A model generated the notes under the pieces. That model was not told where the DNA came from. It worked only from the letters and a program-made list of their open reading frames with translations, and searched no databases. From assembly GCA_034211175.1 (NCBI GenBank), contig JAXHUH010000251.1, positions 1 through 33,039 of the forward strand: a stretch of 33,039 nt of DNA, given 5' to 3'. The DNA comes from JAXHUH01 sp034211175. Lineage in GTDB: Bacteria > Actinomycetota > Acidimicrobiia > Acidimicrobiales > CAIXPF01. Positions 30,406-33,039 of the stretch are shown in pieces; positions within the stretch are counted from its first letter, which is position 1; each line of letters begins with the position of its first letter. Position numbers and translations under genes: made by a program.

Positions 30406-31521
30406 ATGGTGACCGGGTGGGTGTGGGACGAGCGGTACATGTGGCACGACACTGGGATGGGTGGCGGGCCGCTGCCGGCGCAGGGCTGGATCGAGCCGAT
30501 GCCCCACATCGAGGCGCCCGACGCCAAGCGGCGGTTCGCCAACCTCGTCGCGGCCTCCGGTCTCGGTGGTCGACTCGCGCCGATCCCGGCCCGGGTGGCG
30601 ACGGTCGAGGAGCTGGAGCGGGTCCACACCACGGCCCACGTCGTGCGCATCCGTGACGAAGCGGCGGCCGGGCGGGGTGACGCCGGCGACGGGTCCAGCC
30701 CGTTCGGGCCCGAGTCCTACGAGATCGCCCGCCTCGCCGCCGGAGGCGTGATCGCCGCGGTCGAGGCGGTCGTCGCCGGCACCGTCGACAACGCCTACGC
30801 CCTCGTCCGCCCGCCCGGCCACCACGCGTTCGCCGAGTCGGGCTGGGGCTTCTGCATCTTCAACAACGTCGCCGTCGCCGCCCGTCACGCCCGGCGGGCC
30901 CTCGGCATCGAGCGGGTCGCCATCGTCGACCTCGACGTCCATCACGGCAACGGCGCCCAGGCCATCTTCTGTGCCGACCCCACGGTGCTCGCCGTCTCCA
31001 TCCACCAGGACGGCGCCTACCCGCCGGGCTCGGGCACCCTCGACGAGGTCGGCGAGGGCCCCGGCGCCGGCACCACGCTCAACGTGCCCCTGCCGCCCGG
31101 GTCCGGCCAGGGCGCCTACGAGGCCGCGCTCGATCGGGTCGTGCTCCCGGCGCTCGACCGCTTCCGGCCCGACCTGATCCTCGTCGCGTGCGGGTTCGAC
31201 GCCAACGGCTACGACCCGATGGCCCGCCAGATGCTCCACTCCGACGCCTACCGCGCCCTCACCCAGCGCCTGCTCGACGCCGCGGCCACCCACTGCGACG
31301 GGCGGCTCGTCATGGCCCACGAGGGCGGTTACTCGCCGTGGTACGTGCCGTTCTGCGGGCTCGCCGTGGTCGAGACCCTCGCCGGCGAGCGCACCGACGT
31401 CGCCGACCCCTACGTCGAGGCACTCCGCGGCTACGGCCAGGACCTGCGGGACCACCAACGTGCCGCCGTCGAGGCCGCAGCCGCCCTCGTCGCCGGCGTC
31501 CCATCCCACGCAGCGAGGTGA
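30406..31521 (+). CDS. Class II histone-deacetylase family amidohydrolase
   Basis: A 371-aa zinc-dependent deacetylase of the arginase-deacetylase fold. The active-site PPGHH puts the catalytic pair at His139-His140; zinc ligands are Asp177 and His179 (VDLDVHHGNG) and Asp265 (CGFDAN). The GFCIFNNVA, GSGTLDEVGEGPG and HEGGYSPWYVPFCGLAVVE blocks are all typical of bacterial class II members, which deacetylate polyamines, acetoin-related or other small acetyl amides. The N-terminal WVWDERYMWHDTG is the usual first strand. Length is normal. The leaderless TACGTT spacing supports ATG 30406. The target is not readable from context. Confidence 0.95.
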   Translation: MVTGWVWDERYMWHDTGMGGGPLPAQGWIEPMPHIEAPDAKRRFANLVAASGLGGRLAPIPARVATVEELERVHTTAHVVRIRDEAAAGRGDAGDGSSPFGPESYEIARLAAGGVIAAVEAVVAGTVDNAYALVRPPGHHAFAESGWGFCIFNNVAVAARHARRALGIERVAIVDLDVHHGNGAQAIFCADPTVLAVSIHQDGAYPPGSGTLDEVGEGPGAGTTLNVPLPPGSGQGAYEAALDRVVLPALDRFRPDLILVACGFDANGYDPMARQMLHSDAYRALTQRLLDAAATHCDGRLVMAHEGGYSPWYVPFCGLAVVETLAGERTDVADPYVEALRGYGQDLRDHQRAAVEAAAALVAGVPSHAAR

Positions 31522-31720
31522 ACCAACCCGGTTCCGCAAGCTGAACGCGAGTCGTCTGTCTCTGCTCGTGAACACCGCGTTTCGCCTCGTGTGCTGCCCT
31601 TGTAGAGGCAACCAACCGGTGTGAAGCTCCCTGACAGCAACAGCAGACACAGCGGTCACAGCTGCCGAGCGCGCCATGCCTCGCGCCGTCGATCGGGCCG
31701 CCGCGAAGGGAGACCATCCG

Positions 31721-32848
31721 TTGAGACCGAGGCTTCTTCAGCGCGCCCTCGGAGCCGTTCTGGCCCTGGCGCTCATGACCGTGCTCGTCGCCTGCGGGGA
31801 TGACGACGACGACACCGGGGACACCACCGCCGAGGAGACCACGACGACGGCCGCGGCCGACGGCGAGGAGGAGGCCGCGACCGGCGACGGCGCGACCGAC
31901 GAGGAGGCGACCGGCGGTGCGGTCACCCAGGTGGCGGTCGCGTACGACACCGGTGGCCGCGGCGACGGCGGGTTCAACGACCTCGCCTACCTCGGCGCGT
32001 CCGAGACCGCCGACGCCCTCGGTGCCGAGCTGACCGAGGTGACCGCCCGGCTCGAGGACACCGACGCCGATCGCGTCGACCGCCTCACGCTGCTCGCCGA
32101 GGACGGCAACAACCCGATCATCGCCGTCGGCTTCATCTACGCCACCGCCCTCGCCGAGGTGGCGCCCGAGTTCCCCGACACCTGGTTCGGCATCGTCGAC
32201 GACGCCACCGTCGAGGCCCCGAACGTGACCGGGCTCACCTTCGCCGAGCACGAGGGCTCGTTCCTCGTCGGTGCCGCTGCGGCGCTCATGACCGAGACCG
32301 ACAGCGTCGGCTTCATCGGCGGTGTCGACACGCCGCTGATCCAGCGGTTCCAGGCCGGCTTCGACGCCGGCGCCCAGGCCGTGAACCCCGACATCGAGCT
32401 GCAGGCCAACTACCTGACCCAGCCGCCCGACTTCGCCGGGTTCAACGACCCCCAGCGTGGCGGCGAGGCCGCCCGCGGCATGTACGAGGCCGGCGCCGAC
32501 ATCATCTTCTCCGCGGCCGGCGGCTCGGGCTCCGGCGTCTTCGACGTCGCCAGCGAGCTGGGCACGTGGGCCATCGGCGTGGACGCCGACGAGTACAACA
32601 CCGCCGACGAGGCCGTCCGCGACGTGATCATCACGTCGATGCTCAAGAAGGTCGACGTCGCCGTCACCGACTTCATCGAGAACGTCGACGACGGCAGCGT
32701 CGAGGCCGGCGTGAGCCTCTATGACCTCTCGAACGACGGCGTCGGCTACTCGACGAGCGGCGGCTACATCGACGACATCACCGGTGAGCTCGACGACTTC
32801 GCCGAGCAGATCCGCAGCGGTGAGATCACCGTGCCGGATGCCCTCTGA
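31721..32848 (+). CDS. BMP-family ABC transporter substrate-binding lipoprotein
   Basis: A 375-aa secreted lipoprotein. The signal segment RALGAVLALALMTVLVAC ends in a lipobox with Cys25; a Gly/Asp/Thr/Glu/Ala linker of about 50 residues follows, as often seen in Acidimicrobiia-type actinomycetes. The binding domain has the BMP/PnrA pattern: VAYDTGGRGDGGFNDLAYLGA, NPIIAVGFIYATALAEVAPEFPDTWFGIVDD, TFAEHEGSFLVGAAAAL and IFSAAGGSGSGVFDVAS, which in PnrA-like proteins bind purine nucleosides. TTG 31721 is the start: AAGGGAG lies 8 nt upstream and the signal peptide follows at once, whereas ATG 31676 would add a charged lead. The 200 bp before it hold no gene I can support. A transporter gene follows after a hairpin. 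Confidence 0.9.
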   Translation: MRPRLLQRALGAVLALALMTVLVACGDDDDDTGDTTAEETTTTAAADGEEEAATGDGATDEEATGGAVTQVAVAYDTGGRGDGGFNDLAYLGASETADALGAELTEVTARLEDTDADRVDRLTLLAEDGNNPIIAVGFIYATALAEVAPEFPDTWFGIVDDATVEAPNVTGLTFAEHEGSFLVGAAAALMTETDSVGFIGGVDTPLIQRFQAGFDAGAQAVNPDIELQANYLTQPPDFAGFNDPQRGGEAARGMYEAGADIIFSAAGGSGSGVFDVASELGTWAIGVDADEYNTADEAVRDVIITSMLKKVDVAVTDFIENVDDGSVEAGVSLYDLSNDGVGYSTSGGYIDDITGELDDFAEQIRSGEITVPDAL

Positions 32849-32866
32849 GGCACGGAGCCTCCATCG

Positions 32867-33039
32867 ATGAGCACCTCGGGTGACGAGCCCCGGTCGGCCG
32901 CTGCGGCCGACCGGGGCCTCGAGGATACCGGCCGGGTGCACGGCTTCACCGGGCCGAACCGGCCGCTGGGGCGCAAGTGGCTCTCCTGCCTGCAGGCGGC
33001 GCGGACCGCCTTCGACGCGCCGCTCTTCGCGATCACCGG
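32867..33039 (+). CDS. Start of a BMP-operon ABC transporter subunit (partial, probably permease)
   Basis: A frame open to the window end, 18 bp after the lipoprotein stop. From ATG 32867 it begins MSTSGDEPRSAAAADRG; from an in-frame GTG at 32936 it begins VHGFTGPNRPLGRKWLSCL and continues AARTAFDAPLFAIT. BMP-family operons normally continue with an ATPase and two permeases; the basic then hydrophobic run at the edge fits the N-terminal cytoplasmic lead of a permease. The GTG is favoured because GAGGA sits 10 nt upstream and the first 70 bp are occupied by a perfect 14-bp hairpin. The product cannot be confirmed from this fragment. Confidence 0.5.
   Translation, partial: MSTSGDEPRSAAAADRGLEDTGRVHGFTGPNRPLGRKWLSCLQAARTAFDAPLFAIT
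32887..32917 (+). terminator. Strong GC hairpin after the BMP lipoprotein gene
   Basis: GCCCCGGTCGGCCG (32887-32900) pairs perfectly with CGGCCGACCGGGGC (32904-32917) around CTG, 38 bp after the lipoprotein stop. It may partially terminate or stabilise the mRNA so that the binding protein is made in excess over the transporter. Confidence 0.7.

Noticed and set aside
31522..31720. Purine-type riboswitch before the BMP lipoprotein
   Set aside because: I could not find the conserved aptamer core; only short CAG-rich repeats are present.
31310..32941. 543-aa minus-strand frame opposite the BMP lipoprotein
   Set aside because: The plus strand encodes a complete lipoprotein with signal peptide and family motifs; the antisense frame is a GC-codon shadow.

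Overview
The window is very GC-rich DNA (one hand-counted line, 9661-9720, is 43/60 G+C) packed with short genes. Many genes start at GTG or TTG, and many neighbours are joined by 4-bp ATGA or GTGA stop/start overlaps. The gene families (F420-type LLM oxidoreductase, SARP/AfsR regulator, Rrf2/NsrR-like regulator, group III truncated haemoglobins, YwiC-like protein, BMP-family lipoprotein with an acidic/Thr-rich linker) and repeated TANNNT boxes 6-9 nt before start codons point to a high-GC actinomycete. Acidimicrobiia (Iamia/Ilumatobacter-like) is my guess; this is inference. I see no rRNA, tRNA, CRISPR array or intact transposase.

Layout. (1) 1-3915, minus strand: an alkylation-damage repair island. 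An ECF sigma factor, an O6-alkylguanine transferase, a 2OG-Fe(II) oxygenase of the Oxygenase-NA type and an Ada-type metal-binding protein form a four-gene operon with 4-bp overlaps throughout; alkB and a GNAT acetyltransferase lie upstream on the same strand. (2) 4138-8819: an F420-type oxidoreductase diverges from an acyl-CoA dehydrogenase, with a strong palindrome between them, followed by a TetR regulator coupled to a helix-rich unknown protein and a convergent DUF998-like membrane protein. (3) 9049-15970: an ankyrin-repeat protein with a hexanucleotide repeat, a large SARP-NB-ARC-TPR regulator with heptamer direct repeats in its upstream region, a 49-codon ORF coupled to a GNAT-like protein, and a methyltransferase. 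(4) 16090-18353: two tandem group III truncated haemoglobins diverge from a three-cysteine Rrf2 regulator coupled to a YwiC-like membrane protein, which looks like a nitric-oxide/low-oxygen module. (5) 18433-23951: a methyltransferase, an MmcQ/YjbR protein, a Cys-cluster MarR regulator coupled to a gamma-carbonic-anhydrase-like protein, a broken M23-peptidase gene, a zinc alcohol dehydrogenase diverging from a TetR regulator across three operator copies, and a carboxymuconolactone-decarboxylase-like protein. (6) 23988-27376: a Baeyer-Villiger-type monooxygenase, a ribbon-helix-helix protein, an unknown protein and a 2H-phosphoesterase-like protein. (7) 27607-30363: a lower-GC two-gene cassette (a coiled-coil protein plus a 718-aa protein with a WXG/ESX-like helical start and a glycine-zipper segment), ending inside a 125-bp inverted-repeat element. 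(8) 30406-33039: a histone-deacetylase-family amidohydrolase and the start of a BMP-type ABC transporter operon.

Regulation is unusually readable. Seven genes have a TANNNT -10 box 7-9 nt before the start codon, consistent with leaderless mRNAs, and several of these promoters overlap clean palindromes that look like local operators. The best candidates for something undescribed are the low-GC two-gene cassette with its terminal inverted repeat, the sigma-driven repair operon whose Ada-like member lacks the methyl-acceptor cysteine, and the SARP heptamer array.
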